Below, in pieces: positions 8,456 through 22,000 of a stretch of DNA of 64,000 nt (positions are counted from its first letter, which is position 1; every line of letters begins with the position of its first letter). The translations under genes were made by a program, and so were the position numbers. The stretch is from Pogona vitticeps (taxonomy: Eukaryota; Chordata; Lepidosauria; Squamata; Agamidae). Under the pieces are notes generated by a model. That model was not told where the DNA came from and made no database searches. It saw only the letters and a program-made list of their open reading frames with translations. The stretch lies in NCBI RefSeq assembly GCF_051106095.1, contig NC_135784.1, forward strand, positions 148,463,428 to 148,527,427, given 5' to 3'.

Positions 8456-10800
8456 GAGGCGCTCTGACAGGTAGCAAGGTCTTAAACCATAAAGGGCTTT
8501 ATCAGTTAGCATCAATACCTTGAATTTGGCCCGGAAGCATACTGGCAACCAGTGCAGGCAAGACAGGAGAGCAAAATATGGTCACATTTAAACATCAGTG
8601 ACCAAATTGGCTGCTGCATTTTGCACTTTCTACAGTTTCCGAACCACTGTCAAGGGTAGCCCCATGTAGCATTACAGTAGTCAGTCCTCAAAATTACCAA
8701 CAGATGAACCAGTGTTATTGGGGATCTGTTGAAAAGGAGACGGAGGTGTGCAATCTGCCTTAGATGGAGAAAGCCAGGATATGTTTCTCCATCAAGAGGG
8801 CCGGGTCCAGAAGCACACCCAAATTTTGCACCTGATCCTTTGGGGTGTGTGTGGCCCCATCAAGGTCAGGTAACAGGCCCTCTAACCAATCAGGATGCCT
8901 TCCCAACAACAGGATCTCTGTCCTGTACAGCTTCCCCTGCTGAAGAGGAAAAGGAGATAGAGTTGTGTATCATCAGCATACTGATGACAGCGAACTCCAA
9001 ATCTCCAAATGACCTCTCCCAGTGGCTTCATGTAGATGTTAAAGAGCAAGGGGGAGATGATCGACCCCTGTGAAACACCACATTGTAGTGTCCATGGGGA
9101 CGAAACAGCTTCCCCAAGCTGAACTCTCTGCCATCGGCCATTGAGGAAGGAACGGAGCCAGCATAGAACTAGATCTCCGATCCCCAATCTTGATAACTGT
9201 TCCAGGAGGATACTGTGGTTGACAGTATCAAAGGCAGCTGAGAAGTCTAGGAGGACCAGCAGGGTCACACTCCCCTGGTCAGCCTCCTGTAATAAGTCAT
9301 CTAGCAGAGCGACCAGAAGCCTCTCAGTCCCATGACGTGGCCTGAAGCCCAATTGGAATGGATCCAGACTATCAGTATCTTCCAAGTATGGTCAACCACC
9401 AACCTCTCAGTCAGTTTCCTAGTGAACGGTATGTTAGCAACCAGACGATAGTTGTTTAAATCATCAGTTGACAAATTAACTTTTTTCAGAATGGGTCGGA
9501 TCATTGTCTCCTTCAAAACGGGGCAAATATCCCTCCTGTAAGGAGGGGTTCACAATCTGAGTGGCTCATTCAACCATCACTGCCCTGGCCAATGTTAAGA
9601 GCCAGGAGGGCCTGGGTCTAATTGGGAGGTGGTGGCCGTAGAGTGCACAAGTGCCTTGTCCACATCATCAGGCAACACAGGCTGAAACTGATCCAATAAA
9701 ACTGGACAAGATGGTGTTGGACATATCAACATGACATATTGTGCTAATAGAGTCAAGGTCCCTACGGATCACCTCAATCTTAGTGCGGAACTGGGCTGCA
9801 AACTGCTCACAAGTAGTGACATCTGGCTGAGACCCCAGATGTCATCCGGCTCCAGTGAGGTTGCAGAACACTAAAGAGTTGCGCCTGATGGTTAGCTGCC
9901 TCACTGATATGTCTGATGTTATAAGCCTTCTTAGCGGCCTGTGTGGCATTACAGTATTTGCCAGATATCTTTTTTACTGCAGCCCAATTAGCATCAATGG
10001 GATCTTTTCTCCAAATGTTCTCGAGCCTTCTCCTAACTTGTTTCATGGCTCACAACTCCTCTGAAAACCAGGCAGAGGGGCGAGCCCTGACACATAGAAG
10101 GCATTTCGGTGCAATGGAGTCAGCTGCCCCGGTTGCAGCTGTGTACTGTTCTGCAATCTGGGTTTCAACACCCATGCCAACCAGCTCATCCGGAAACCCA
10201 CAAAAGGCATCTTGGAAACCAGTTGGACTCAATAGCCTCCATGGGCGGACCCTTCTAATTGGCCTTTTCTCCCTGCAAAGGGGTGTTGCCATTGCCAGAC
10301 CACATTTCAGCAGGTGGTGATTTGACCATTACAGGACACATGAAGAACACCTGGTCACCCTCAAACCATACTGTTCCTGACCAGCCAAAAATACAAGGTC
10401 AAGTGTATGACCCCCCATGTGTATGGGACCACTCACTTGTTGGGACAGCCCCGTAGATGTCATAGATTCCATGAAGTAGAGGGCCAAAACCAGTAGACAA
10501 TGCCTTAGCCGCCCCGAGTAGGCGTTGTCTAGAGGGGCGGGGTAAAAATCGAATAAATAAATAAAATTTGCATGAATTTCAAGTTCCCCAGGAGCACCAG
10601 TGCCTCAGAGACAAAGTCTGTCCACCTTGGTAGGGACAGCGCTGCGTCGTGGGGAGAGCAGTACACCAATACTGCCCCTAATTTGTCCCCATGGTCCATA
10701 GCCAGATGGGGCACTCAAGACCAGGGCAGGCCAGGGCAGAAAGTCTGCTAACCTTGATGGAAGTTTTGAATACAATGACAACGTCCCCATCCTGGTAACA
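8456..10800 (-). mobile_element. CR1/L2-type LINE, degraded
   Basis: The - strand encodes an RT (clearest at 8882-9385: [60 protein letters not shown]). Preceding linker protein is in 9807-10292 and endonuclease-side remnants in 10566-10800. Several frameshifts separate the pieces. The FGVRCHQYADD segment here is a useful reference for the younger copy at 29947-32220. An unrelated LINE 3' end (10492-10565) is inserted near its 5' side. Confidence 0.85.
10492..10565 (+). mobile_element. Solo LINE 3' end (CR1/L2 group)
   Basis: A short + strand segment, gccgccccgagtaggcg... ending ggggcggggtaaaaatcg and an AATAAATAAA tail. It is the terminal hairpin-like end of a squamate CR1/L2 LINE, in the opposite orientation to the surrounding CR1 copy, so it is a separate, strongly 5'-truncated insertion. 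Confidence 0.65.
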
Positions 10801-11281
10801 GTAGACTTGACAAGATAACATATTTATTACTTGAGGAACTAGTTTTCATAGAAAATTGTGAAAGCTAAGTGAGTTAGAAAATGCAAGGTTTTGAGCTGTC
10901 AGAAAATATGGCCAAGGGATACTTTTTCTATTTCGTATAGGAGATTTTTTTCCCAGGAAATTTTAAAAATCAGAGTATAATAAAGCATGAGAGGGTGGAA
11001 AGTGTCAGTGATGTGTTATTTGGAAGACTTCACTGAAATGACTCAGTTTGACCACTTGGTTGTGCTTGCAGTGTTGTGGATGGAAAGAAGAGAAGATTAT
11101 TTTGCTCTAGAGTCAGTCTCTCTGTCTCTCCCTCTCCCTCTGTGTGTGTATGTGTGTGTGCGTGCGTGTGAGAGAGAGAGTTTACATGCACATAAGCACT
11201 GTCTCTGTCTCTTTTTGTCTTTAACGGAGGTTAGTGTAGGGTAGCATTCTTAATTGTATGGTACTCGCATCCAATGTCCTT
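10801..11281. other. No gene seen; small CT/GT microsatellite
   Basis: Mostly unique AT-rich sequence. A pyrimidine then GT-rich simple stretch occupies about 11114-11183. No exon-like conserved coding was recognised. Confidence 0.5.
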
Positions 11282-11463
11282 GGATGGTAGTCCAACTTTC
11301 AGGCCCACCAAATAATGGCTAAAGTTCTGCAGTTTATGGCAGCTAGGACTGTTCTTGGACTGCAGTTCCCAGAAACCCTGGTCAGCAGAGCTGGTGGTGA
11401 AGGCTTCTGGGAGTAGCAGTCCCAGAACACCTTGGTTACCCAAGGTTGGGGACCACTGAGCTA
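11282..11463. mobile_element. Short palindromic DNA-transposon-like repeat (hAT-like)
   Basis: It contains ggactgcagttcccagaaaccctgg and, further on, gcttctgggagtagcagtcc. These are the two facing halves of a repeat seen also at 16588-16712, 17391-17500, 28548-28612 and 62370-62508. No transposase is present. The hAT assignment is inferred from the end gttggggaccact. Confidence 0.5.
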
Positions 11464-12945
11464 GAGGAATATGACACCTGTGTCCACTTACGATGCTTTC
11501 ACTGTGTGTCTTAAGTGTGACTCTTGACTAAACAGAATATTTTTTCTTTGTGCTTTATGTGAATGCAGACAAATGGGTTATACTGCGCCTGCACAGAGGT
11601 TCTCGGAAACCTCTAGAGCTTCTGTATAGGATGTGTTGGCTCTGTTGTTAGCAAAATGTGTGTTTTAACATTCCCTTTTATCAGTATGCAGGTTAAGCAG
11701 GCTTTTTGGTTGTTAGAACTACAGGAAGTGTTTTAATCCCATAGTGCCAATTCAGCACTCTTTCCATTACTGACATTCACTTTAGATATTGAAAGTGTAT
11801 CTCCCAAACTGGGCTCTAATGTACATGTTATGAGGAGAAAGCACTTAGTATAATCAAACAGGTAATCAGTACAATTCCCTACTGTATATAAGCAATGTCA
11901 CCACCGTTGTTTGTTATTTCTACTATTTGGCTCGTGTGATTCCTGTTTCTATGTTGTACTAACCTCATGTTCTGAAATACTAGATAGTGGGTCTTTAGCT
12001 CAGAAGAATGTTAAATGCATGTGGGGATGCCCTGTTTTCCCCCCTGCCCATTGGAGTTTTACTTTCTCTGTCATCGTGAGTAGGTGTGCTTTCTGTTATA
12101 CAGAAGGGCCATCCAGGCAGGTAAAGTGGAAGGCTGTACCTTGGCTTTTGAGTTACAGTGCTTTTGGAAGGTGTGGAAGCAAGATGGGAGGTGATCTGAC
12201 ATATCACTGTTCACAAATTTGTTTCCACCTCTTCGTACAGTAAAGCAGTAGCTTAACATTTGAGGTCAAATGTAGAGGTGGTACAGAGCATTTCTGTTTT
12301 CTTTCCGTTTTTTACTGCATGTCTCTAGATGCCTTTTTTTCTCAGCAGTTTGTATCTGAGTTGGGCTGTGGACGTCTCTGGAATGTGCTGATGATCTCCA
12401 GACAGTGATGGCTAATGCTTGTTGTAGTTGGTGGGCTGAAAGGCACAGCAGCTGATGGTGGGCAGAGCCAGGTAGAAGAAAACACAGCCAGGAGAAAAGT
12501 GGGTGTTTGTACACATGCAAACTCACTCACATCCAGAGGCAGGCAGATAGGAAGGCAAGCATTCACACAAATACAGAGAGGTAGGCATTCAGTGAAATGC
12601 TGCTACACACCACCCTGTTCTGTCACTCTGCAACTCAGGCAAAGAACATAAAATGCCCCTTGCCCAGAAATACTTCTTCTTACAGATGCTTCCCTCTTCC
12701 CCTTCCACACTTTTTTTCTCTTACACACATTCACAGAATATGAGAAGCTGGGAGTTCAGCATGAGGGACAGAGGCAGGGGCTTACTCTTCCAGTAAGAAG
12801 ATACTCAAAAGCAGGCAGGCTGGTTGTAATCTGAGTGTGAAGTAAGACTGTACCCCATGTGTCCTAAGGGATGACCCTCCCTTGGGTCTGGGATACCTGG
12901 GCATTTTTCTGTTTCTGAATAACAAGCTGTGTGTTGTTTTTGCAG
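11464..12945. other. WIPI1 intron (or upstream flank); nothing recognised
   Basis: I looked for the preceding WIPI1 exon (human residues about 60-111, ending SNILSIRLNRQ) and did not find it, so it is probably left of the window or in the part displaced by mobile elements. Confidence 0.5.
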
Positions 12946-13042
12946 AGACTAATTGTTTGCCTGGAGGAATCTATTTATATTCACAACATTAAGGACATGA
13001 AGCTTCTGAAAACGATCCTGGACACCCCCCCAAACACAACAG
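12946..13042 (+). CDS. WIPI1: WIPI1 coding exon, human residues about 112-144
   Basis: The acceptor tttttgcag precedes AGA. The exon reads [17 protein letters not shown] and on to ILDTPPNTT, and ends one base into a Gly codon before gtaaggg. It is 97 bases: phase 0 in, phase 1 out. It is a propeller strand pair equivalent to human [17 protein letters not shown]. Confidence 0.95.
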
Positions 13043-16000
13043 GTAAGGGATGAACTGTGGCTCGTAGATAGAGGTTGAAAGGAAAGAACAGAGTCCACAG
13101 AATCTAGAAGGTCATCAGAGGGGACTTTAGAAATTGAAGGAAGTTTGGAGGGTTTGAGATGTCACACTGATGCTGTGTCAGGATGCATTCATTCAGTGGA
13201 GAGCTTCTTCTCCCTATTTAGAATACCCAACAGACAGTCTTTGGGCAGCTTTCAGCTTCATCTTGCTATGTCTTCAGCTTTCATGGTAACTTGAGAGAAC
13301 AAGAGTAATATCTTGGGGTTAGACTAGCTTTCCTCATTTGTCACAAATTGGTAGAGGGTAGATAAAAAGGCAAGCTTTCTCCTGCAGCTGTTCAACATCC
13401 TTTCAAGTGGACATGCCCTTCTTTCATCAGCTGATGGGGTGTCTTCTTCAGTTCTTTCTCTATTCTGCCATTGTTAGAAATTGCTGCATGTGAATCTTCA
13501 GTTAAGTTGTAGGCCAAAAGCCTGTTCTGATCCCATGGAAGGCCAGTGTAAACTGGCGCTAGTCAGTGGTGGTGGCGATCTTTGCTGGGAAATGTGGCAG
13601 CCAGCTTCAGCCTGGTCAGCAGTTCCCTGACACTGTTGATGCTTCTGCCCATTTCACCCTGCTGCCATTTTCCTGCTGCTCATCTTCCTCTGTTGCTTCC
13701 CACCAGCCCAGAAGAGTGAAGTGTTTCCACTTCTGAGGCCTTAGCAGCAGAGGGGATGCAGAAAAGTCCAAAGGTGCTCTCAGAGAGAAGGTGCCTCGTA
13801 AAAGATCAAGATATTGTCCAACTGATCTGCCTTTTCCTCTTTAACCAATTTCTGTTATGAAAAGGAAGAGGCTGTGATAAAATGCGAGGGAAAATAGCAT
13901 TGTCTAGATGTTTGTGTAAAATTCTGCAAACCAGGCAGGATGATAACCCAACAAAAGCCTCATCTGGAGGCACCCAAGGGGAAGACTTTGCTAACTGTTA
14001 CAAACCTAGTTACTGTTACAGACACTGTTACAAACCTAGTCCACAGAATCTAGAAAGTCATCAGAGGGGACTCTAGAAACTGAAGGAAGTTTGGAGGGCT
14101 TCAGATGTCACACTGATGCTGTGTCAGGATGCATTCATTCAGTGGAGAGCGAGTCAGATCAGAGTACAACAGGAAGACACTGCTACTGTGATGTCTGCTC
14201 ACCCTCCAAAGCTTCCTTCCTTTCGGTCTCAGCACAATAATAGGATGTTTCAATTATGTGCTTTTAAAAGTTCTGTTTATGGTGTTCCCTTCCCCAAAAA
14301 GTATGGCAACACTTCTGTGTTGTGCTCTCTGCAAACAGACACGCTTGTCTTTCATCACTTGACCATGAGCGTTGTAATAAAAAATGAGTTTTAAAAAATG
14401 AGTTGCAGCACTCAGCATTACTACAATGTACCTGATGATGTAATCTAAACACCTTTAAAATACTTTTTAAGAGGAGAAGTTAATGTATGCCAAAGTCATG
14501 CCTCCCCCTCAGAATACACCTATGTGGACAGGATTCTGTTGCCCTACTTGTAAATGCTTTTTCTTTTTACCTGTTCATGTTTTAGCTCCTTGATAATCTG
14601 GGTAAGCTGGTATGTCAATTCCACACGAGCAAGACAGGAAAGGTGTACATGGAGTGTCTGTTGGTTACAGAGAACTACTGTCTTTCTGACAAATACACCT
14701 TTTTGCATCCCAAGCAGCACAGAGTAGAGATACCCTTTGTTGTACTCCATGGATAGATGTAGTTGGGGGGTAAATAGGACTTTGGTATTTATTGATATCT
14801 GTTTTCATTGGAGTTAGGCTGTGAATCGTACACATGCTTGCTTTATTGCAGGTTCAGTGGGTAATCTTTTGGATGAATATGGTTCTGCTGGAGCCTTGTC
14901 AAATCTGTTTGTGTAGATTAGCCCATCATAGAATAAGATATTATGCAGAAAGTGTAGCCTATGGTTGGAGGGGGAAATACTATTTGTAATTCTAGTCTGC
15001 TTTGGCTTCCAGAGTAGCTCGGTGTGCAGCTTGGAATTCTTTTTAGACATAAATAATATGCCACTCAGACAGCGTGATTGCGCGATGCCAAGGAGGTTTG
15101 CCTTTGGCCTGGTTTAAGCATGATGCCAGATGCAAAATCCCATCCCGTTGTGGTATTGCATGTGCCCATGTGTGTGCAGCATCAGTCTGATTGAGATCTA
15201 TGGCTCAGATAAAGCAACTCGGCTTAAATGAGTAGGCCAATGTGTAAAATGACACATTTGTTAATTTCTTTGTACCCAGCCGGGTTATTTCACTGAAGCA
15301 AGCCTATCTAAAGAGCTTCTGGAGCTGTTATGTGTTGGGCTGTTGCATTGGCCTTGTGGATGAAATAAATGGATGACATTTGGGTCTCAGTGACATGAGC
15401 TGGATTTTGATTGGCCTAAAAACGCCAGACCGGACACTTAAGAATGCATTAGATAGTTGAGACAGAGAAGAGTAGCCGAAGAAGTATACAGCTGATTGCC
15501 TCATACAAAGGTCAAAATGTTGGTTCTTCCAGCTTAGTAACACTTGGTGAGTTGGAGTGGGAGCTTAATGTGTCAAGAAGTCATCTTTCCCATTCACCAC
15601 TCAGGCATGAGACCAAGAGTGATGCTCATTCTTTGTTTTTTAATTTATTATAAAGGGCCCCTTTAATCAGTGAGCTCTTAAACCAAGTGATGCTCTGTGG
15701 TAAATTCACCCCAATTCCCCTCCTCTTGTCTGGATATGGAGAGAATGAAGTCCTATATTCATTTACTGTACTTGGGAGTAATCTCCATTGGGAGGGTTTA
15801 CTTCTGAATAGGGATATATAATATTTTTCTGTTAATTAAACATTCCTCAACATGTTTTTGCTCACTGTTCTCCTAGGGTTACTGCAAAAAAGTTCGCCTC
15901 TGGTCATTTTGTGTTCTGGTGGAGAGATTCTCAAAATCATGTGGTGTTTTTCTTTTCATAAATTTAAAAATCCCCTGAACTTTTTTTTACAGCCTGGTTA

Positions 16001-19000
16001 CTACTCTTCTGCTACTCTATTCAGTGTCAGCAGTTAGGAAATCGGCTACTTCACCACTCGAGCATTCTTAACCAAGACATTTCAGCAGAGGCTTGACCAC
16101 AGTTTGAGCATCAGCTGAGTTAGACAAAAACCACAGGGAAGATTAAATGGCAGTAATGCTGCCCTTCTCTCCTGCCACTCTTTCCTGCTTTCCTCAGTGG
16201 CTTTGGTTCTGGCGTTCAGTCCTTTGGAAACTTCAGTGCTTAATCCTGAACTCTGTAAAGAGAGACTCTTTGTCACACCATCATGGTGGACTGCGTCCAC
16301 CGATAAAATAGAAGCCTCTTATTGTCAAGTAAAGGAACAATGAGATGCTGAGATGCTGTCTGAATTGCCAGGAAATTGCCTTGTGTAGCACAGTCTTGCT
16401 ACTAGACTCTAGTCTTGCTACTAGAGTTTCTCTGGTGCCCTTAAAATGGCACTTCAGTAAAGTATGCTGCCACTTGGGTTTCTGTTCTTCCTCTGGGAGG
16501 CCTTGTATTTCCAACCGTACCACTTTTAGGCTTTCCCAGAATAAGCAGAGTTTTGTGAAAACTTGGATACATTTAGACAATCTATAGTTTTCCAGATGTT
16601 GTTGTACTGCAACTCCCAATAGCGTTAAGCCAATGTAACCAATGTTGAGGAATGATGGGACCCTCAACATAATAACGCCTAAGAGATCCACATGCTGCCC
16701 TCCCCTATCTGAGACCAACCTTAGCTGATGTTTTCCTTATTTTGTATCTCAAAGTATCGCAATCTGCTGGTAGTTCCAAAATATTATGTTTGACCCCTTA
16801 TCAAATGACATAGCTAGCACAGAAAGAACACGTTGTATTAGGACAAGCATTTCAGTGCACCTCATCAGTGGCAGGACTACCGTGACATTTGCAAACATCA
16901 GCAGGTTGACATTTGTATCTTTGCCCATAGACTGGAAAATTGTGGCCCAGGATACTAAATGATTCTCTAGCTTGAGGAAGCTACACAGTGTTTCAGTAAA
17001 CTATTTTGAATGGTACTTTATTCTTGAAGGCTTTCACGGCCGGGATCCAATGGTTGTTGTAGGTTTTTTGGGCTGTCTGGCCGTGTTCTTGAGGTTTTCC
17101 TTCCTAATGTTTCGCCAGTCTCTGTGGCTGGCATTCTCAGAGGACAGGAGTCAGAACTCTGTCAGTGCTCTGGTGCAGTTTAGTACTCAACTACAGTATC
17201 CCACAAACTGCACCAGAGCACAGACAGAGTTCTGACTCCTGTCCTCTGAAGATGACGGCCAGAGGCAGGCGAAACATTAGGAAGGGAAAAAAAAAACCCT
17301 CAAGAACATGTCCAGACAGCCCAAAAAACCTACAACAACTATTTTAGATGGCTTCACTACAGATTACTCTTCTTTTCTGTTGAGTCAATACCAGGGGTAG
17401 GGAAGTTAAAGCCCTCCAGAAGTTGCTGGACTTCAGCTCCCAACATCCCTCATTCCTGACTGTGCTGTGGGAGGGAGGTAATAGTAGTTGCCATCAAACA
17501 ATATCTGGAGCACCACACATTTCCTTAAATGGGGCCTGTGTAAAGTACAACTGTCCCCTGAGAGTTTTTGCACGTCTGCTCTTCTTATGCCAGCTCTTGC
17601 TGGTCTGATGGAGAATTGTTCTCCCATTAATAAAAATGGAAACTGAGTGTACAGATCCATTCACTGCTGAAACATGCAGAGTGAGAGGGCAGAGGTGAAT
17701 TTGGACGGACAAGTCTTTGTATTTAAGAAGGACAGCAACATTCATGTCTTCACTAAAGACTAAAAACTAAGGGGTGAGGGAAGAAATACAAAGGTTGTGG
17801 ACATGGGCAGAGAGCTCTCCATTACCAGGCCTTTTTCCACAGGGAGCCTGCCTCTCTGCTTATGAAAATGTAGACTCACAGGAACATCTTTCAAGGGACC
17901 AGAGAATGGAATTCTTTATGTGCATTTTAAAAGGCATCAACCGAGAAAGGGAACTCTTGATAGCAAAATTATTTTAAATATGTTTCTAAAATAGTTAATG
18001 CTGATATTATCTACAATAAACCTCTGATAATGTTAACAGTTCCATAGATACACTATATTTGTTAATAATTAAAAGAAGAAAAATTAAGATATTAAGAAAA
18101 CTTTTAAGAGGAATCATGGAATAAGGTATGTTTGTTTTTTAAAGACAAAGAAACAAACCTGAAGACCATCACTTTGGATACCTTTTTTGTTGTTGTCATA
18201 ACTCTTTCAAGGTAACTGACGGGGAATTTCTTTTCCTCTACTTTTCCTCATACAGTGGTGCCTCGCTTAACGAGCGCACCGTACAACGACGAAATCGCAT
18301 AGCGATCCCTTTTTTGGGATTGCTAATGCGATCATTCAACGACTTTTAGATAGGGCGAAACTCGCTTTGCGAAGATCGGTAAGCGTTTCTCTTACCGATC
18401 TTCGCAAAACGAAGCCCTGACGATCAGCTGTTTGGCGGACAAAATGGCCCCCGGAAGCCCCAAAATGGCCGCGCGCAGTGTTTTCGCACCCTCCCCTCGC
18501 TTACCGAGGGCGCGAAAATGGCTGCCGGCCATAGGAAACTTCGCTGAACGGTGAGTAAAGGAGCCTTTTGGAACGCATTAAGACATAAGACATAAGACAT
18601 AAGAAATTTATTTGTCATTGCGCTCACAAGTGGGTGCAACGAAATGAGGTGCTCTTCCCAAAGGTAAAACTGGACAACACTACAAAAAAAAAGTTAAAAT
18701 ATACACAACTTTCACCATCCAAATATAGATACCCCGTTTTCTCTCAGCAATTAAAAAGTCCACCAAAAACTTATGGCCCCGCATTTAAACTCAATACTGC
18801 ACTTGGGTAAAAACTGTTCTTGAATCTGCTTGTCCTTGCTTTCAATACCCTGAATCTCCTTCCTGATGGTAATAGTTTAAAGAGCTGATATCCCGGATGA
18901 GAGGAGTCTTTCAGTATGTTAGATATCTTCCTCTTACATCTGTTCTTATACAATTCTTCCAAAGAGGGGAGTGAACAGCCAATGATGTTTTGGGCCGTCT

Positions 19001-22000
19001 TGATCACCCCTTGAATTGCCTTTTTCTCTACCACTGTGCAGCTCGTGAACCATACACAGAGACAGTAGGATAATATACTCTCAATTGAACTCCGATAGAA
19101 GGTGATTAACAAACTCTCAGTCAATTGTTGCTTTCTAAGAATCCTTAGAAAATACAACCGTTGTTGTGCCTTCCTGATTAACGCAGCGGTGTTTGCACTC
19201 CAAGTCAGGTCATTTGTTATGATAGTCCCAAGAAACTTACATTCAACCACCTGTTCCACACAAACTCCATCTATATACAGTGGCTGAATGTCTGCTCTTT
19301 TTTTCCTATAGTCCACTATGAATTCCTTGGTTTTTTGGATGTTAAATAAAAGATTATTTTTTTTGCACCAGCGGGATAGCTGTAATACCTCGTCCCGATA
19401 CGCAGACTCATCATCCCCAGAGATAAGTCCTACTAGTGTAGTATCATCTGCAAATTTGATAATCCTATTACTGGGATGGTTATTGGTGCAATCTGATGAA
19501 TAAATGGAGAACAGTAGTGGACTAAGGACACAGCCTTGTGGAGTGCCAGTGCTGAGTATCTTGTCAGTAGAGATGTAGTCATTCAGTTTAACCCTTTGTG
19601 GACGATTTGTTAAAAAATCCCAAATCCACAGACAGATAGAATCTGGAAAGTCAAGATCTTTAAGTTTGTCTATTAATCTGTGGGGTATAATGGTGTTAAA
19701 AGCAGAGCTAAAGTCTAAAGCTAAAGCCCTAAAGCTAAACGATGTTTAATGCATTCCAATGGCTTTCCCTGTCCCGTTCAGCAATGTTTCGCTATAGCGA
19801 AGGTTAATCCTCGCTATGCGAGGCATCACTGTACATACAAATAAAGAAATATACAAAACAAACAGTATGAATAACTATTCACAGCAGAGAAAGGCCTTCT
19901 GTATTAACCTGACTGTGTAAACTGTGTCTCTTATGCAGCTGATAAGAGCCTTTCACCCGTAAAAATCTTAACTTCCCCCTATTTCTGTTCAAAGAATGCA
20001 GAATCATAATCTAATCAAATACTTAGGCTTTCAAGTGAAGCTTGTCATGGGGCTTGTTGTACCAATCTGTATTTCAGCTTAGCTTTTGAATAACTGCTGC
20101 AAGGCCATGCAAAGAAGGTGGGCAGGGGGATTTTTTCCTTGGCAGTTGGCATCCAAGCTTACAGATCCTGAGGGCTTGCCTCACCTCCGGTCTAAGGGCT
20201 ATACAGTATATGGTTTTGTTGACAGTTGCTGCCTCCTCTCCAGACCATATTATGCTACGTAGCTGTAGCTCAGAAGAAGGACAAGTGCATGTTTGTATTA
20301 GCTCTCCATTGTGCACTTGGGTTGCAAAAACTGTCATGGAATATTCAGGAATGTTTTGTTTTTGCCTCTTGGGTAATGAGCTGATATCACGTCATCTGAA
20401 GCCTAAACAGGGAGGCTGCTCAGCTTTGAAGGCTCTTTTTACACAGTGGTGCAGCAATTCTGCACTTTGGTCTTTCCCAAATTCAACTCCAGGCAGCTGA
20501 ATTCTTTCCCAGGCCCTTCACAGCTTGGTTTCCTGCTTGGCTGTCCCAGGCAAAAGTTCGAACTGAGTCACAACCCAGCCAGTTTTGTTTGTTTTGCTTT
20601 GAGATTCTTTAGATCCAAAGTAATATCCAAATGAACGCAGGAAGCAGGCTTCACTCAATGTTCTTGTGTGGCTTTCTGTATACAGTGATGCCTCGCTTGA
20701 TGACGGTAATCCGTTCCATTCAAATTGCTGTTAAGCAAAATCGTCGTCAAGCGAAATTAAAAAACCCATTAGAATGCATTAGAAACTGGTTAATGTGTTC
20801 TAATGGGTGAAATACCTCATCATCCAGTGAAGATCCTCCATAGGGCAGCCATTTTGTGGTGCCTGTAAAGTGAGCAATCAGTGCTGAAAACAGCAGGGAG
20901 CCATTTTGCGACCTGCCGATCAGCTGTTTGGAAATCATCATTAAGAGAACAATCGGTTCCCAAAGCAGGGAACCAATTGTCGTCAAATGAAAAAAGCCCA
21001 TAGGAACATTATTTTGCGATTGCAATAGCTGATTTATCGTTTAACGTAAAGCAGATTCATCGTTTAACAAGGTAATCGTTAAGCGGGGCACCACTGTATA
21101 TGTGAAGCTAAAGGTCTTCCTCTTCTAAGAGCTGTCCAGCATCAGTCCTTCCTTTTATCTGGCTCACGTATTGCACGTTCCTGTGTCGTGTGACATCCGC
21201 AGTTATGCTGTCTCTTCTCTCCCTTTCCTGCTTCCTCCATTAAGCATGCTCACAGAGTTTGACAAATGTGTGACACCTGCCAGTATGCAGACCTCTATCT
21301 GAAGTCTCCATGATTAATTCAGGGTGAGGTTTCCCTGTGATTGAGGAATCCATTGATGAAACAATGATGCTTAAGTGTGCTGGTGGGAGTAGGATGGAAG
21401 AGGTATAAGGAATTTTGTGTCGAAATGCACAAGCAGCAGAAAGGAACCAATTGTGTCAGTAGCTGGGTAAAGAGCCAGGACTGAGGCTCTAGATGAGGGG
21501 TGGGTGAATGTGTGACCTTACAGGCAGTTGAACTGCAATTCATTGTTGGCAGTGCAGCCTAATGCTGATGGACTCCTGGGGGCCCACCCCACCCCACCTT
21601 AAGTCTAAGGGCTCGTTTATGCATACTTCTCTTGGTGAGGAAATGTCCAAAGAGCAACACTGGAACCATCTTTTCTTCCCTCTCATTTTGTTGCCTTGTT
21701 CCGTACAGTGGATCTTAGTGGAAGACGATAAAGTTGTTGGCCATGAATGGATAAAGGGACTGATATCAAAGTCAGAAGATGCTGCCAGACTATAGTGGGA
21801 CTGAGGAAATCCTGCCCTACTCTTGAATGCTTGCCAATCAGCATGGCACAAGCATTTGCATGAAAGATACTATGCCCTGTTTCCTTTTGAAAAGTTCCAC
21901 GTACCACCTGTTTGGGAGTCCTTGGGCCTTTGAACCCTTGGAGTCCTGTCAAAACACAGGGCCCTGGCATTTCTTGCTGCTTGAATATTTGGCTCTCTTA

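Noticed and set aside
16281-16718. 145-codon open frame on the - strand
   Set aside because: No family resemblance. It spans a non-coding hAT-like repeat and is not preceded or followed by exon-like signals.
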